64,000 bases of DNA from Cherax quadricarinatus (GCF_038502225.1 NC_091303.1:31125414-31189413), one strand, 5' to 3'; counted from the stretch's first letter, positions 42,042-54,376 are shown. Notes: a model not told the origin generated them from the sequence alone. Numbers and translations: made by a program.

Positions 42042-44141
42042 CAGTAGGGCCCCGCTTTATGGCGTTTCACCTTACAGGATTCCGCTAATGCAGCAATTTC
42101 AAATTATGACCAAAACTTGCTGTACGAAAGTGGCATATGCGTGGTGTATCTTGCCAGGATGTATGGGAAGTCCACATCAATGATCAGTTCCACCGTGGTA
42201 AAACAAGAAATCAAGGAAGCTGATGTTGCGAAAGGAGTAAATTTGCTAATGAAACAGAGATCACAAACAGTCGAAGATGCTGAGAAGTTGTTGTTGGTGT
42301 GGATCAACGAAAAACAGTTAGTGGGAGATAGTGTTTTGGAGGCGATAATTTGTGAAAAGGCAAGGCAGTTGCATGCGGATCTCGCAAAGGAAATGCCTGG
42401 AATGAGTGCTGCTGTTAGTGAATTTAAGGCCAGCAGAGGCTGGTTCGACAAATTCAAGAAGCGAACTGGCATACACAATGTGATAAGGCATGGCGAGGCT
42501 TCAATTTCGGACAAACGTGGGGCCGAAGAATTCATTGATGAAATTAAGGAATACGTAGAGGCTGAAGGATTCCTCCCCAACAAGTCTTCAGTTGTGATGA
42601 ACCAAGCCTCTTTTGGAAGAAAATGCTGAAGAGGACCTACATCATGCAGGAGGAAAAGGCACTGTCAGGACACAAGCCTATGAAGGATATGCTAACTCTT
42701 TTGTTCTGTGGTAATGCTAGTGGGGATTTTAAAGTGAAGCCTTTACTGGTGTATCACTCTGAAAATCCCCGAGTGCTTAAGAAAAATGTTATCAAGAGTA
42801 CATTGTGTATAATGTGGAAGGCTAACAATCAGGCATTGGTCATGAGGGAAATTTTCATTGAGTGGTTCAATGAAGTGTTTGGCCCAAGTGCAAAGAAATA
42901 CCTCATGGAAAAATCAGTTGCCACTCAAGTGCCTCCTGGTGATGGACAGTGCTCCTGCTTATCCTCCAGATATGGAAGACCACTTGTTGGAGGAGTTTAG
43001 TTTCATCACAGTGAAGTTCTTGCCCACTAATACCACTCTTCCCATCCAGCCCATGGACCAGCAGGTCATTTCAAATTTCAAAAAACTCTACACCAAGGCA
43101 CTGTTTCAAAGGTGCTTTGAAGTGACCTCAGACATTGAATTGACACTAAAAGAGTTTTGGAGGAATCACTTCAGTATCCTCAATTGCATAAGCCTTATAG
43201 ATAATTCTTGGCAGGGAGTGACTTCCAGCATGATGAACTCTGCTTGGAGAAAATTGTGGCCAGAATGTGTCCTTGAGAAGGATTTTGAAGGGTTTGAGGC
43301 TGACCCTGATGACCCTACACCTATTGTGGAATCTATTGTGTCTTTGGGGAAGCCCATGGGGTTGGATGTGAATGGCCAGGATGTGGAAGAGTTGGTGGAC
43401 AACCACAGGGAAGAGCTAACCACTGAAGAGCTGCAAGACCCGACCTTCAACTGGGACAGCAACAGACTGCAGCTGAGGAAATTGCTTCAGAGGAGGAGGA
43501 AGAGAGAGGGGAGAATGTGTCTTCTTCAGTGATTAAGGATGTGTGCAAAGTAGAGTGAGTTGCAAAGTTTTGTGGAGAAATATCACCCTAACAAAGCTGT
43601 TGCAAGCCATGTCTGTAACATGTTCAATGACAATGCCTTGTGTCATTTTAGGCAAATCTTAATGAGACGCCAGAAACAGACACCTCTGGACAGATTTTTT
43701 GTACGACAGGGGTACAGTGACTCTAAAGCTGGTCTTAGTGCCAGTAAAAGACAAAGAAGGGAAGTAACCCCAGATAGGGCCTTGATACCTGAAGTCCTTA
43801 TGGAAGGGGATTCCCCTTCCAAATAAAAACCTCTCCTCCTCCCTCTCCCCTCCTTGCCATCTTCCATATGCCAACAAGAGTCTTCAATAAAGGTAAAAGT
43901 GATGTTAAATGTTCATTTATCCATTTCATTAGTCATTTATGTTTATTTTTCATTGTTTTCTGTATGTAAAACCGTAGTTATTCTCTATAAAATGTATTTT
44001 TTGTTAATATTTTTGGGTGTCTGGAATGGGTTAATTGGATTTACATTATTTCATATGAGAAATATTATTTCAGTTTTTGTACGATTTGGTTTTCGTCAGA
44101 CTTTTTAGAACAGATGAATCACGAAAACCGAGGTTCCACTG
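42042..44141 (+). mobile_element. Tigger-type transposon with mismatched ends, in ABHD12 intron 1
   Basis: The left end is CAGTAGGGCCCCGCTTTATG after TA. The right end is AACCGAGGTTCCACTG before TA. These belong to two Tigger end types, so the element looks chimeric or rearranged. The interior holds most of a transposase. The matching right end for CAGTAGGGCCCC is at 53454 and another left end starts at 63947. Confidence 0.8.
42117..43826 (+). pseudogene. Tigger/pogo transposase (CENPB-HTH and DDE), frameshifted
   Basis: 42117-42629 lacks the first helix-turn-helix and holds the CENPB-type second domain (FKASRGWFDKFKKRTGIH). 42623-43000: SGHKPMKDMLTLLFCGNASGDFKVKPLLVYHSENPR. 42858-43532: LLVMDSAPAYPPD (second Asp region), PTNTTLPIQPMDQQVI and FKKLYTKALF, typical of Tigger DDE_1. 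43560-43826 is the C-terminus (QTPLDRFFV). At least two frameshifts plus a stop near 43531. It would cut TA-flanked Tigger ends if intact. Confidence 0.87.
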
Positions 44142-44344
44142 TATTTTATATGTAATCTGATAATTATACTTATGTGTACCTGTACCTAAATATACTTACA
44201 CACTGTGCTGGCATGCAGGTACACATTAAAATCACCGAGAGCCTCTCTACTCATGACGCCATATAATAATCTCTTGGGCACATTAAATGTCATATATTAC
44301 GTTAATATAGACATTTTCATTAATCCATATATGATATTTTTTCA

Positions 44345-47300
44345 AAATTATATTTATTTATTTATTTATTTATTTATTAACAATTTGAGCATACATAAAG
44401 AGGTACAAAAAAATACAGATAAGAGCAGCATGCCAAAGCCACTTACACTATGCATAGCATTACGGGCTGGCTTTAATTAAAATTAACTAAGCAATGATGA
44501 AATCAGTGATATTACATTATTGTAAACAGATAACTATAAAGCACAAATGAGTATTACAAAGACAGGTCATATGGTTGCATGCATTGCTGTACATTCAGTC
44601 GTATGGAGTATTCTGTTAGGTAGTGTATTTAAAAAATAATAAAGTTAGATTGGGTTTTAGGTTTAACATTTATATGATATAATTGTGAGAAACATTTAAG
44701 ATATACAATTTATAAGGTTCAGTTATTCAGTATTTATTTAGTTTTGGGTGAGTAAGTGATCTTTGAGAAGAGACTTGAATTTATAAACAGGTAGTGTTTC
44801 TTTTATATTTACAGGTAATGAATTCCAGATTTTAGGGCCTTTTATGTGCATTGAGTTTTTGCATAGTGTGAGATGGACACGAGGAACAAAGAGTGATCTG
44901 TGCCTTGTGTTATGGTCATGTGTTCTGTTGAGGTTGGCAAGGAGATGTTTGAGGGGAGGGTTAATATCAGAGTTAAGTGTTCTATGTATGTAATAGGTGC
45001 AGTAATAAGTATGGATGTTTTGTATGGTGAGTAGGTTTAGTGTATTGAATATTGGTGGAGTGTGCTGCCTCTAGTGAGAATTTGTTATCATTCTAACTGC
45101 AGCCTTTTGTTGGGTAATTAGTGGTCTGAGATGGTTAATTGTTGTTGAGCCCCATGCACAAATTCCATAGGTGAGATAGGGGTAAATAAGAGAGTGATAT
45201 AGGGCCAGGAGGGCTGACTGTGGAACATAGTACCGTATCTTCGATAGTATGCCTACAGACTTGGAAATTTTCTTAGAAATTTGTTGTATATGTGTATGAA
45301 ATTTGAGTCTATTATCAAGGTGGATTCCTAAGAATTTTCCCTCTGTTAGCTTTGTGATAGGTGATCCGTTTATCATTATGTTAAGAGGGACATCTGTAGC
45401 TCTGTTACCAAACTGAATGAAGTAGGTTTTGTCAATGTTTAGTGTAAGTTTGTTAGTCCTCATCCAGGTAGATATTTTCTGTAATTCGGTATTTACAGTA
45501 TTGGCTAGCGTGACTGGGCTCGGGTGAGAGAAGACGTATGTAGTGTCATCTGCAAATAGTGTGGGTTTGAGTAATTGCGAAGCATTTGGAAGGTCATTTA
45601 TGTATAAGAGAAAGAGAAGAGGGCCAAGGACACTTCCCTGTGGGACACCAACTGTAATTGGTTGCGCAGAAGAGTTTGCCCCATTTGCGTACACATATTG
45701 GCTTCTGTTGCTGAGGTATGACTTGAGGTAGTTGAGGGAGTGCCCTCTTATACCATAGTGTGACAATTTTACGTGGAGCAAGTCATGGTCAACTGTATCA
45801 AAAGCTTTACGTAAGTCAATGAAGATCCCCAGTGGGACTTCTTTTTTCTCTATTGCAGTGTATATATGTTCTAGCATGTGTATAATAGCATCATTAGTAT
45901 TTTTATTAGGCCTGAATCCAAATTGGCAGGGGTTGAGCATGTTTTGGGAGATAAGGTAGGAGTAGATTCGTTTATGAATTAATTTTTCGAAGATTTTTGA
46001 GAGAGGGTGTAAGTTGGATATTGGCCTATAGTTATTCAACTCTGTTTGGTCTCCTCCTTTGTGGATCGGGGTGACCCTTGCTATTTTGAGTACTGTAGGG
46101 AAGGTGGAGGATTCAATGGATTTGTTAAAGAGTGTTGCAATGATTGGTGATAGCACTTGTGACAGTTTTTTGTATATAAAGGGTGGTAAGGTATTTAAAT
46201 CTCCTGCCTTGTTTTTTAGTGCGTTGATAATAAGGGAGACTTCGTATGGGTTAATCGGAGCTAGGAACAGTGTGTTCGGGTAGTTGCCGGTGAGGTAGTC
46301 ATTTGGTGGGGTATCTGAGCTTGGGATTTTATTGGCAAGGTTTTGTCCTATAGTGGAGAAGAAATCATTGAGTCTGTTTGCTGTTTCTGTTGGTGGGAGT
46401 TGGGGTTCATCTGATTTTGCTAATTTTATTTCGCTATTTCATGATATCTTTTTTGTTCCCAGAATTTCTGATAGGGTTTTCCAGGTCTTTTTTATATCAC
46501 CTCGTAAGTTGGATAATCTGTTCTCATAATACAATTTTTTTGCCCTTCTTATCAGGCTGGTTAGGATTGACGAGTAACGTTTTGTTTGGTCTCTGGTTAT
46601 GTGACCCATTCTGTACTGTTTTTCATATTGGTGTTTTGTATTTATGGATTTGAGAATGCTGGGTGTTAGCCAGGGACTGTTCAGTCTCTTAGCTGTCATC
46701 TGTTTAGTTTTTTTAGGGCAGTGCTTGTTATAGAGGTATTGGGTCTTTTTTAGAAAATTATTAATACATTCGTCAATATCTGTATAGATTTCTAGCTTAG
46801 TGTGCCAATCAATGTTTGCTACTGCTGTTGTGAAGTTATTAATGGCTGCCTCATTGTGAAGTCTGAAGGTGACTTTAGTAGTGTCTTGGGGTAGTTTACC
46901 AAGAGTTGTTATGAGGAAAGTAGGGTAGTGGTCTGTGGTATTATCTGTAATTATGCCTGATTTTAAAGGGGATATGGTGTTGGTCCAGATGTGGTCAAGT
47001 AGGGAAACACTAGTCTCTGTAACTCTTGTAGGTTTTGTTACTGTTGGTAGTAACATACAGTTACTCATTGTGTTTGTGAATTCAGTAATGTGTGGGTCCT
47101 GGTCTTGCAGGAGATTTATATTGAAGTCACCTGAGAGTAGTAAGTGATCTTTGTTCATGCGTGCATCAGTTATCATACTTCCTAGGTTTTGACTAAATTG
47201 GCTAATGTTTGACTGTGGAACTCTGTAGATGTTTATCAATGTGAGAGGTTTTTGTAGGTATTTGGATTTGAATTTAGCTATTATATATTCCCCATGTTCA

Positions 47301-48240
47301 TCCCTTGTGCAAGTATTAGTGATACATTCTAGTTGGTCTGAGTAGTATATGGCTGTGCCACCCCCTTGTTGATCTGGCCTACAGTTGTGTATGGCTGTGT
47401 AACCAGGAATGGCATAGACATCTGTACTATCAGGCTTTAGCCAGGTTTCAGTTAGTGTAATGATGGACATATTGGCATGTAAGGAATTTAGTAATGCTAT
47501 GAGGTCATCGTAATGCTTGCTTAAAGATCTGATATTGTAGTTAAAGATAGTTATGTTGTTGTTGGCACTGAGAAGTGCCTTTGATTGTTCTGCAGTGTAG
47601 TAATTACAGTAACTGTTTGATTCATTTAAGTCATTAAATAAGAGGTTGGTATCAGGATCAATGCTTGTAATCATAAGATTTGTAGTGAATCTATAGTTAG
47701 AATTAAGTATAAAACAAAGTAAATAGTCTTAAGCTAAAAAATAGCACCTGAATTATTTAACAAATGTAAAATAATGAGCTAAGGTAGTTTTCTTTTTCTT
47801 TTTTTTAAGCTAAAATAAAGGAGACAATGTAAAAGCGACTAATACAAATAAAGTGATGATCAAATAAAGGAGCTTGGGAATATGATAGTAGGTAGTACTA
47901 TAAAGGTAATTTTTTAAAGTTAGAATTATAGTATAAAATTATAATATAAAAGGGACTAATATAGGTTGTGGTGAACAATAATGTGGTAATCAAATAAATG
48001 AGCTTTGGAATATAATGGCAAAATTGTGAACTTATTCTACTTTAGCACCTGAGAATAGCACCTTGATTATTTTAACAATTGTGAATATATAAACTAGGGT
48101 AGTTATATAAAGCTAAAATAAAGGAGAAAATATATAAGGGACTAAAATTAAGTAATGGTAAACAAAGTTAAATGGACAGATGGTACATAGCATATACACA
48201 TGATACACCCACAGTATAAAAATTGACATAAATATGAGAT
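44345..48240 (-). mobile_element. CR1/L2-like LINE, near full length (group 2, copy d)
   Basis: Minus strand within ABHD12 intron 1. The 5' UTR (about 47675-48240) resembles that of copy c, followed by a single endonuclease-RT frame with two stops, a 3' UTR and an (AAAT)n tail at 44345-44382. The best-preserved group 2 copy and useful as a family reference. Confidence 0.9.
44738..47674 (-). pseudogene. Group 2 LINE endonuclease-RT polyprotein, nearly intact (copy d)
   Basis: ATG at 47674. Endonuclease (411 codons open): NIRSLSKHYDDL, LTETWLKP, GDFNINLLQDQ, SLLDHIWTN and TDHYPTF. A TGA at 46437-46439 interrupts where copy c has CGA (Arg), one C-to-T change. RT then runs to 45071: NYRPISNLHPLSK, IDLRKAFDTVDHDLL, VGVPQGSVLGPLLFLLYINDLP, the catalytic LFADDTTYV and GKFLGIHLDNRL. 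A TAG at 45071-45073 replaces Tyr (copies a and c). The frame then continues to the normal stop at 44738. Antisense to the host gene. Confidence 0.88.
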
Positions 48241-48344
48241 TTGTTTATCAAGCTGTTTGTAGGAGTGTGAGAAGAAAGTTTCTCTAGTCAGTCACCAGTT
48301 ACTGGGGGATAAGTGTAGAAAAATATTTCTTTCTTATGCTCTCA

Positions 48345-48415
48345 CTCTTATCTATAGCTATTCATGACCCTTGTGGGTTTAGCACTTTTTTTTATGATTA
48401 TAGTAATAATAATTC
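48345..48415 (+). mobile_element. Short SINE tail ('GACCCTTGTGGGTTTAGC' family)
   Basis: ATTCATGACCCTTGTGGGTT, TAGCAC, T run, TGATTATAGTAATAATAAT. Same family as 14950-15011. Confidence 0.7.
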
Positions 48416-48417
48416 TA

Positions 48418-48900
48418 GGTAGTAGGTTGGTAGACAGCAACCACCCAGGGAGGTACTACCGTCCTGCCAAGTGAGTGTAAAACGGAAGCCTGTAATTGTT
48501 TTACATGATGGTAGGATTGCTGGTGTCTTTTTATTCTGTCTCATACACATGCAAGATTTCAGGTATGTCTTGCTACTTCTACTTACACTTATGTAACACT
48601 ACACATACATGTACAAACATATATATACATATCCCTCTTGGTTTTCTTCTATTTTCTTTCTAGTTCTTCTTCTTGTTTATTTCCTCTTACCTCCATGGGG
48701 AAGTGGAACAGAATTCTTCCTCTGTAAGCCATGCATGTTGCAAGAGGCGACTAAAATGCCGGGAGCAAGGGGCTAGTAGCCTCTTCTCCCGTTTATATTA
48801 CTAAATGTAAAAGGAGAAACTTTCGTTTTTCCTTTTGGGCCACCCCGCCTCGGTGGGATACAGCCAGTGTGTTGAAAGAAAGAAAGAAGTAATAATAATA
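48418..48900 (+). mobile_element. Non-autonomous derivative of the RTE-like LINE
   Basis: The first about 370 bp match the 5' region of RTE copy 2 (49001-49400), including 'AGCAACCACCCAGGGAGG' and 'GACTAAAATGCCGGGAGC'. It then skips the whole coding region and ends CACCCCGCCTCGGTGGGATA and GTGTTGAAAGAAAG, resembling the LINE 3' end (CACCCTGCCTCGGTGGGAGA). An (AATA)n microsatellite follows to 49000. A minus-strand partial copy is at 61657-61922. Confidence 0.8.
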
Positions 48901-49412
48901 ATAATAACAACTTGTATTAATAATAATAACTTGTAATAATAATAATAATAACTTGTAATAATAATAATAACTTGTAATAATAATAATAATAAAAATAAGG
49001 TAGTAGGTTGGTAGACAGCAACCACCCAGGGAGGTACTACCGTCCTGCCAAGTGAGTGTAAAATGAAAGCCTGTAATTGTTTTACATGATGGTAGGATTG
49101 CTGGTGTCTTTTGTCTGTCTCATAAATATGCAAGATTACAGGCATGTCTTGCTACTTCTACTTACACTTAGGTCACACTACACACACATGTACACGTTTA
49201 TTTATACACACTCATCTGAGTTTTCTTTGATTTTATCTTAATAGTTCTTGGTCTTATTACTTTTCCTTTTATATCCATGGGGAAGTGGAATAAGAATCTT
49301 TCCTCCGTAAGCCATGCGTGTTGTAAAAGTCAACTAAAATGCCGGGAACAATGGGCTAGTAACCCCTTTTCCTGTAAAGATTACTAAAAAGAATAAGAAG
49401 AAGAAAATTGTC

Positions 49413-50330
49413 AAAGTGGGAAGTCTGAATGTGCGTGGATGTTGTGTAAATGATAAGAAAGAGATGATTGTGGATGTTATGAATGAGAAGAAACTGGATG
49501 TCCTGGCTTTAAGTGAAACAAAGCTGAAGGGGGTGGGAGAGTTTCAATGGAGAGGAATAAATGGGATTAGGTCAAGGGTTTCAAATAGAGTTAGAGCTAA
49601 AGAAGGAGTAGCAATAATGTTGAAGGATAAGCTATGGCAGGAAAAGAGGGACTTTAAATGTATAAATTCAAGGATTATGTGGAGTAAAATAAAGATTGGA
49701 TGTGAAAAGTGGGTTATAGTAAGCGTGTATGCACCTGGAGAAGAGAGAAGTGTAGAGGAGAGAGAGAGATTCTGGGAAATGTTGAGTGAATGCGTGGGGA
49801 GTTTTGAATCAAGTGTGAGAGTAATGGTGGTTGGGGATTTCAATGCTAAAGTGGGTAAAAATGTTATAGAGGGAGTAGTAGGTGAATTTGGGATGCCAGG
49901 GGTAAATGTAAATGGGGAGCCTTTAATTGAGCTATGTGTAGAAAGAAATTTGGTAATAAGTAATACATATTTTATGAAAAAGAAGATAAATAAATATACA
50001 AGGTATGATGTAGCACGTAATGAAAGTAGTTTGTTAGATTATGTATTGGTGGATAAAAGGTTGATGGGTAGGCTCCAGGATGTACATGTTTATAGAGGGG
50101 CAACTGATATATCGGATCATTATTTAGTTGTAGCTACAGTTAGAGTAAGAGGTAGATGGGAAAAGAGGAAGGTGGCAACAACAAGTAAGAGGGAGGTGAA
50201 AGTGTATAAACTAAGGGAGGAGGAAGTTCGGGCGAGATATAAGCGACTATTGGCAGAAAGGTGGGCTAGTGCAAAGATGAGTAGTGGGGGGTTGAAGAGG
50301 GTTGGAATAGTTTTAAAAATGCAGTATTAG
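49413..50330 (+). pseudogene. RTE-like AP endonuclease (copy 2)
   Basis: 304 codons: GSLNVRGCCVNDKK, DVLALSETKLKG (catalytic E), VIVSVYAPGEERSVEERER, VVGDFNAKVGKN (catalytic D/N), LLDYVLVDKRLM and ATDISDHYLVVATV (D/H). All endonuclease motifs are intact. It nicks DNA to prime reverse transcription. The frame shifts near 50327 and about 110 bp of linker is damaged before the RT resumes, so the polyprotein is broken. Confidence 0.85.
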
Positions 50331-50447
50331 AATGTGGGCAGAAGTTTGTGGTTATAGGAGGGTGGGGGCAGGAGGAAAGAGGAGTGATTGGTGGAATGAT
50401 GAAGTAAAGGGTGTGATAAAAGAGAAAAGGTAGCTTACGAGAGAAAG

Positions 50448-52279
50448 GTGAAGAGAGTGGTGAGAGAGTGCAAAAGGAGAGCAGATGAAAGAGTGGGAGA
50501 GGCACTGTCAAGAAATTTTAATGAAAATAAGAAAAAATTTTGGAGTGAGTTAAACAAGTTAAGAAAGCCTAGGGAAAGTATGGATTTGTCAGTTAAAAAC
50601 AGAGTAGGGGAGTTAGTAGATGGGGAGAGGGAGGTATTAGGTAGATGGAGAGAATATTTTGAGGAACTTTTAAATGTTGAGGAAGAAAGGGAGGCGGTAA
50701 TTTCATGCACTGGCCAGGGAGGTATACCATCTTTTAGTAGTGAAGAAGAGCAGAATGTAAGTGTGGTGGAGGTACGTGAGGCATTACATAGAATGAAAGG
50801 GGGTAAAGCAGCTGGAACTGATGGGATCATGACAGAAATTTTAAAAGCAGGGGGGGATATAGTGTTGGAGTGGTTGGTACTTTTGTTTAATAAATGTATG
50901 AAAGAGGGGAAGGTACCTAGGGATTGGCAGAGAGCATGTATAGTCCCTTTATATAAAGGGAAAGGGGACAAAAGAGATTGTAAAAATTATAGAGGAATAA
51001 GTTTACTGAGTATACCAGGAAAAGTATACGGTAGGGTTATAATTGAAAGAATTAGAGGTAAGACAGAATGTAGGATTGCGGATGAGCAGGGAGGCTTCAG
51101 AGTGGGTAGGGGATGTGTAGATCAAGTGTTTACATTGAAGCATATATGTGAACAGTATTTAGATAAAGGTAGGGAAGTTTTTATTGCATTTATGGATTTA
51201 GAAAAGGCATATGATAGAGTGGATAGAGGAGCAATGTGGCAGATGTTGCAAGTATATGGAATAGGTGGTAAGTTACTAAATGCTGTAAAGAGCTTTTATG
51301 ATAGTGAGGCTCAGGTTAGGGTGTGTAGAAGAGAGGGAGAATACTTCCCGGTAAAAGTAGGTCTTAGACAGGGATGTGTAATGTCACCATGGTTGTTTAA
51401 TATATTTATAGATGGGGTTGTAAAAGAAGTAAATGCTGGGGTGTTTGGGAGAGGGGTGGGATTAAATTATGGGGAATCAAATTCAAAATGGGAATTGACA
51501 CAGTTACTTTTTGCTGATGATACTGTGCTTATGGGAGATTCTAAAGAAAAATTGCAAAGGTTAGTGGATGAGTTTGAGAATGTATGTAAAGGTAGAAAGT
51601 TGAAAGTGAACATAGAAAAGAGTAAGGTGATGAGGGTATCAAATGATTTAGATAAAGAAAAATTGGATATCAAATTGGGGAGGAGGAGTATGGAAGAAGT
51701 GAATGTTTTCAGATACTTGGGAGTTGACGTGTCAGCGGATGGATTTATGAAGGATGAGGTTAATCATAGAATTGATGAGGGAAAAAAGGAGAGTGGTGCG
51801 TTGAGGTATATGTGGAATCAAAAAATGTTATCTATGGAGGCAAAGAAGGGAATGTATGAAAGTATAGTAGTACCAACACTCTTATATGGATGTGAAGCTT
51901 GGGTGGTAAATGCAGCAGCGAGGAGACGGTTGGAGGCAGTGGAGATGTCCTGTCTAAGGGCAATGTGTGGTGTAAATATTATGCAGAAAATTCGGAGTGT
52001 GGAAATTAGGAGAAGGTGTGGAGTTAATAAAAGGATTAGTCAGAGGGTAGAAGAGGGGTTGTTGAGGTGGTTTGGTCATTTAGAGAGAATGGATCAAAGT
52101 AGAATGACATGGAAAGCATATAAATCTATAGGGGAAGGAAGGAGGGGTAGGGGTCGTCCTTGAAAGGGTTGGAAAGAGGGGGTAAAGGAGGTTTTGTGGG
52201 TTAGGGGCTTGGATTTCCAGCAAGCGTGCATGAGCGTGTTAGATAGGAGTGAATGGAGGCGAATGATACTTGGGACCTG
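50448..52279 (+). pseudogene. RTE-like reverse transcriptase (copy 2)
   Basis: 571 open codons to a TGA at 52161-52163, where the family expects Arg (compare AGA in copy 3 near 61385); similarity continues to about 52279. Motifs: GGKAAGTDGIMTEILKAGGD, PLYKGKGDKRDCKNYRGISL, DEQGGFRVGRGCVDQVF, FMDLEKAYDRVDRGAMW, VGLRQGCVMSPWLFNIFIDG, the catalytic LFADDTVLMGD, FRYLGVDVSADGF and the C-terminal LLRWFGHLERMDQSRM. One codon is missing near 51300 (SFYDSEAQ versus SFYEDSEAQ in copy 3). Close to functional but stopped. Confidence 0.87.
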
Positions 52280-52639
52280 ACGATCTGTTGGAGTGTGAGC
52301 AGGGTAATATTTAGTGAAGGGATTCAGGGAAACCGGTTATGTTCATATAGTCGGACTTGAGTCCTGGAAATGGGAAGTACAATGCCTGCACTTTAAAGGA
52401 GGGGTTTGGGATATTGGCAGTTTGGAGGAATATGTTGTGTATCTTTATACATATATGCTTCTAAGCTGTTGTATTCTGAGCACCTCTGCAAAAGCAGTGA
52501 TAATGTGTGAGTGTGGTGAAAGTGTTGAATGATGATGAAAGTATTTTCTTTTTGGGGATTTTCTTTCTTTTTTGGGTCACCCTGCCTCGGTGGGAGACGG
52601 CCGACTTGTTGAAAAAAAAAAATAATAATAATAATAATT

Positions 52640-53454
52640 AGTAATAATAATAATTGTAACTTGTAATAGCATCATTCCTTCTAAAAATGATGCTACGTGA
52701 GAATGGAAGCATTGGTCATTATTTATTCTACTGTACCTCTGTGGAGACAACTTGTACACAGTGTAAGGTGTTTGTATGAAAGTGTATCAACCATAACCAG
52801 ATGTGTTTGTTTACATAGCACTCTGCAGCTCTATCCTTTTACTTGTTCTCTCTCTCTCTCTCATTTATTCATTTTTATCTCGCTTACTCACTTCTCGCCC
52901 TACATTAAGACTACAAATATTTTAAGGTAAGTAATGAGTGTACTGTATATGCATTTTATTGCTCTACAGCACTTTAAATGTCATAGTAGGTGGGGTGGCC
53001 AGGTGGGCTACCATACCTCCTCTCGCACAACTTTCTACAAATAAAAACTTTTCACCTCTCACCCTGCATTAAGACCATTAAGATTACAAATATTTTAAGG
53101 TAAGTAATGAGTGTACTGTATGTGCATTTTATCGCTCTAGGGCACTTTAAGCATTGTAGTATATTATGTGTGGGTGGGGTGGCCAGGAGGGCTACCATAC
53201 CTGACTTCTTACAGTAAATACTACTCACCTTTTGCCCTACAGTAAGACTACATATATTTTGAGGTAAATAATGAGTGTACTGTGTGTGTATTTTACTTTT
53301 TATTGTTTTTTAATGCCTAGTTCTATTGCTAACTTAATATATGTTAGTGTAAACTTATCTGGCATTTATATGGATTTATAAGGGTAAAAAAATGGCGTTC
53401 TGCTTTGCGGCAGTAGCCTGGAGCCTAACCTGCCATATAAGTGGGGCCCTACTG
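52640..53454 (-). mobile_element. End portion of a CAGTAGGGCCCC-type Tigger with internal repeats
   Basis: Ends 'GGGGCCCTACTG' followed by TA (53455-53456). Read on the minus strand it starts CAGTAGGGCCCCACTTATAT like the element beginning at 63947. Three diverged copies of a roughly 180-bp unit containing 'AAGGTAAGTAATGAGTGTAC' lie at about 52890-53300. No transposase frame remains. Confidence 0.7.
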
Positions 53455-53530
53455 TATATATTTAGATATAAATTATCATGATCATGTCTGCTAGCAACAT
53501 TTCTCCAAGTTCTATTCTTGTTGGTTTTAA

Positions 53531-53748
53531 CCCTTAAACTGTCCAAATGTAGATCTACATTTTTTCAACATTTGAAAGTATGTAAAAAATGTAGATCTTC
53601 TTTTTGTTTTTTTTACATTTGAAAGCATGTAAAAATAACTTTGATCTACATTTTTTTTTTGTTATATTTGAAAATATGTAAAAAAAACGTAGATCTACTT
53701 TTGGAGCACTACGCATGTGAACATAGATCTGTTTGGACAGTTTAAGGG
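53531..53748. mobile_element. 218-bp piggyBac-type MITE, TTAA TSD
   Basis: CCCTTAAACTGTCCAAA at the left and the complement of CCCTTAAACTGTCCAAA at the right, flanked by TTAA (53527-53530 and 53749-53752). The interior repeats GTAGATCTAC and 'CATTTGAAA(A/G)(T/C)ATGTAAAAA' units about four times. Confidence 0.92.
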
Positions 53749-53756
53749 TTAAGGGC

Positions 53757-54257
53757 CACAACATATGTATTATGTTGTTTGAGCCTTACTCTGATAAGTC
53801 TGGTGTTTAAACATTTGCTTAACACCCAGATAATGTCCAGTCTGCCTGTGGAGCAAAAAAAGGAACATGTAGCATGTAGATGCATTTACTCTACTGAAGA
53901 CTTTAATAATTCTCCATGGGAGCTTCATGAATCTTGAAGTTACAGATTTGAGATTTCCCATTTCTGAATTTTTGAAATTGTTTGTATTTTATTTTTACAT
54001 GTACATTAATAACATTGAGAAAAATTCTTTAAATTTTGCTTTAACTTATTGTTCTTAATGCTGTATAGACATTCATAAGAAATAATGACCAATAGGAAAC
54101 CTCTATCACTGAAAATCTTCAAACCCTCCATATAACCCTTCCCTCCTTCCACATCAATTTATACACCCTTTTGGTTGTCCTCTTCTGCATCTCTCTTTAT
54201 TGATAACTAAACCACCTCAACTCTCTTTTGCTATCTAATTTTAATATGTTTTTACAG
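53757..54257 (+). other. End of ABHD12 intron 1
   Basis: AT-rich sequence with no repeat I recognise. The pyrimidine tract and TTTTTACAG acceptor end at 54257. Confidence 0.6.
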
Positions 54258-54376
54258 AGCCTTGAAGTCTGTAATTGTTGGTGCCATTTTGACTTTGTTT
54301 GTCGTGTATTTCATCATTCCATTGGTATTTCATTACTCTCCTGCACTTCAACGACATATTGTCTTCCTAAATTTTG
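54258..54376 (+). CDS. ABHD12: ABHD12-like, exon encoding the membrane anchor
   Basis: 119 bp between a TTTTTACAG acceptor and a GTAAGT donor. The one open frame reads ALKSVIVGAILTLFVVYFII (a transmembrane segment), then PLVFHYSPALQRH and IVFLNF. The last block aligns with vertebrate ABHD12, where IPFLIKLCP...LIFLNFVRVP follows the same hydrophobic anchor. ABHD12 is an integral membrane serine hydrolase acting on lysophosphatidylserine, with its catalytic domain downstream. The exon ends in phase 1 (G), matching the next exon. The 12.3-kb intron before it is filled with transposons. Confidence 0.85.

Larger units (their letters stand above)
49001..52617 (+). mobile_element. RTE-like LINE, near full length (group 3, copy 2)
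   Basis: 5' UTR 49001-49410, endonuclease and RT frames, 3' UTR and an A-rich (AAT)n tail at 52610-52640. The most complete group 3 copy. It lies within ABHD12 intron 1 in the same orientation as the gene. Confidence 0.9.

Noticed and set aside
53820..53960. Additional ABHD12 exon in the 63-codon minus-strand frame
   Set aside because: Wrong strand, no splice sites and no similarity to the protein.
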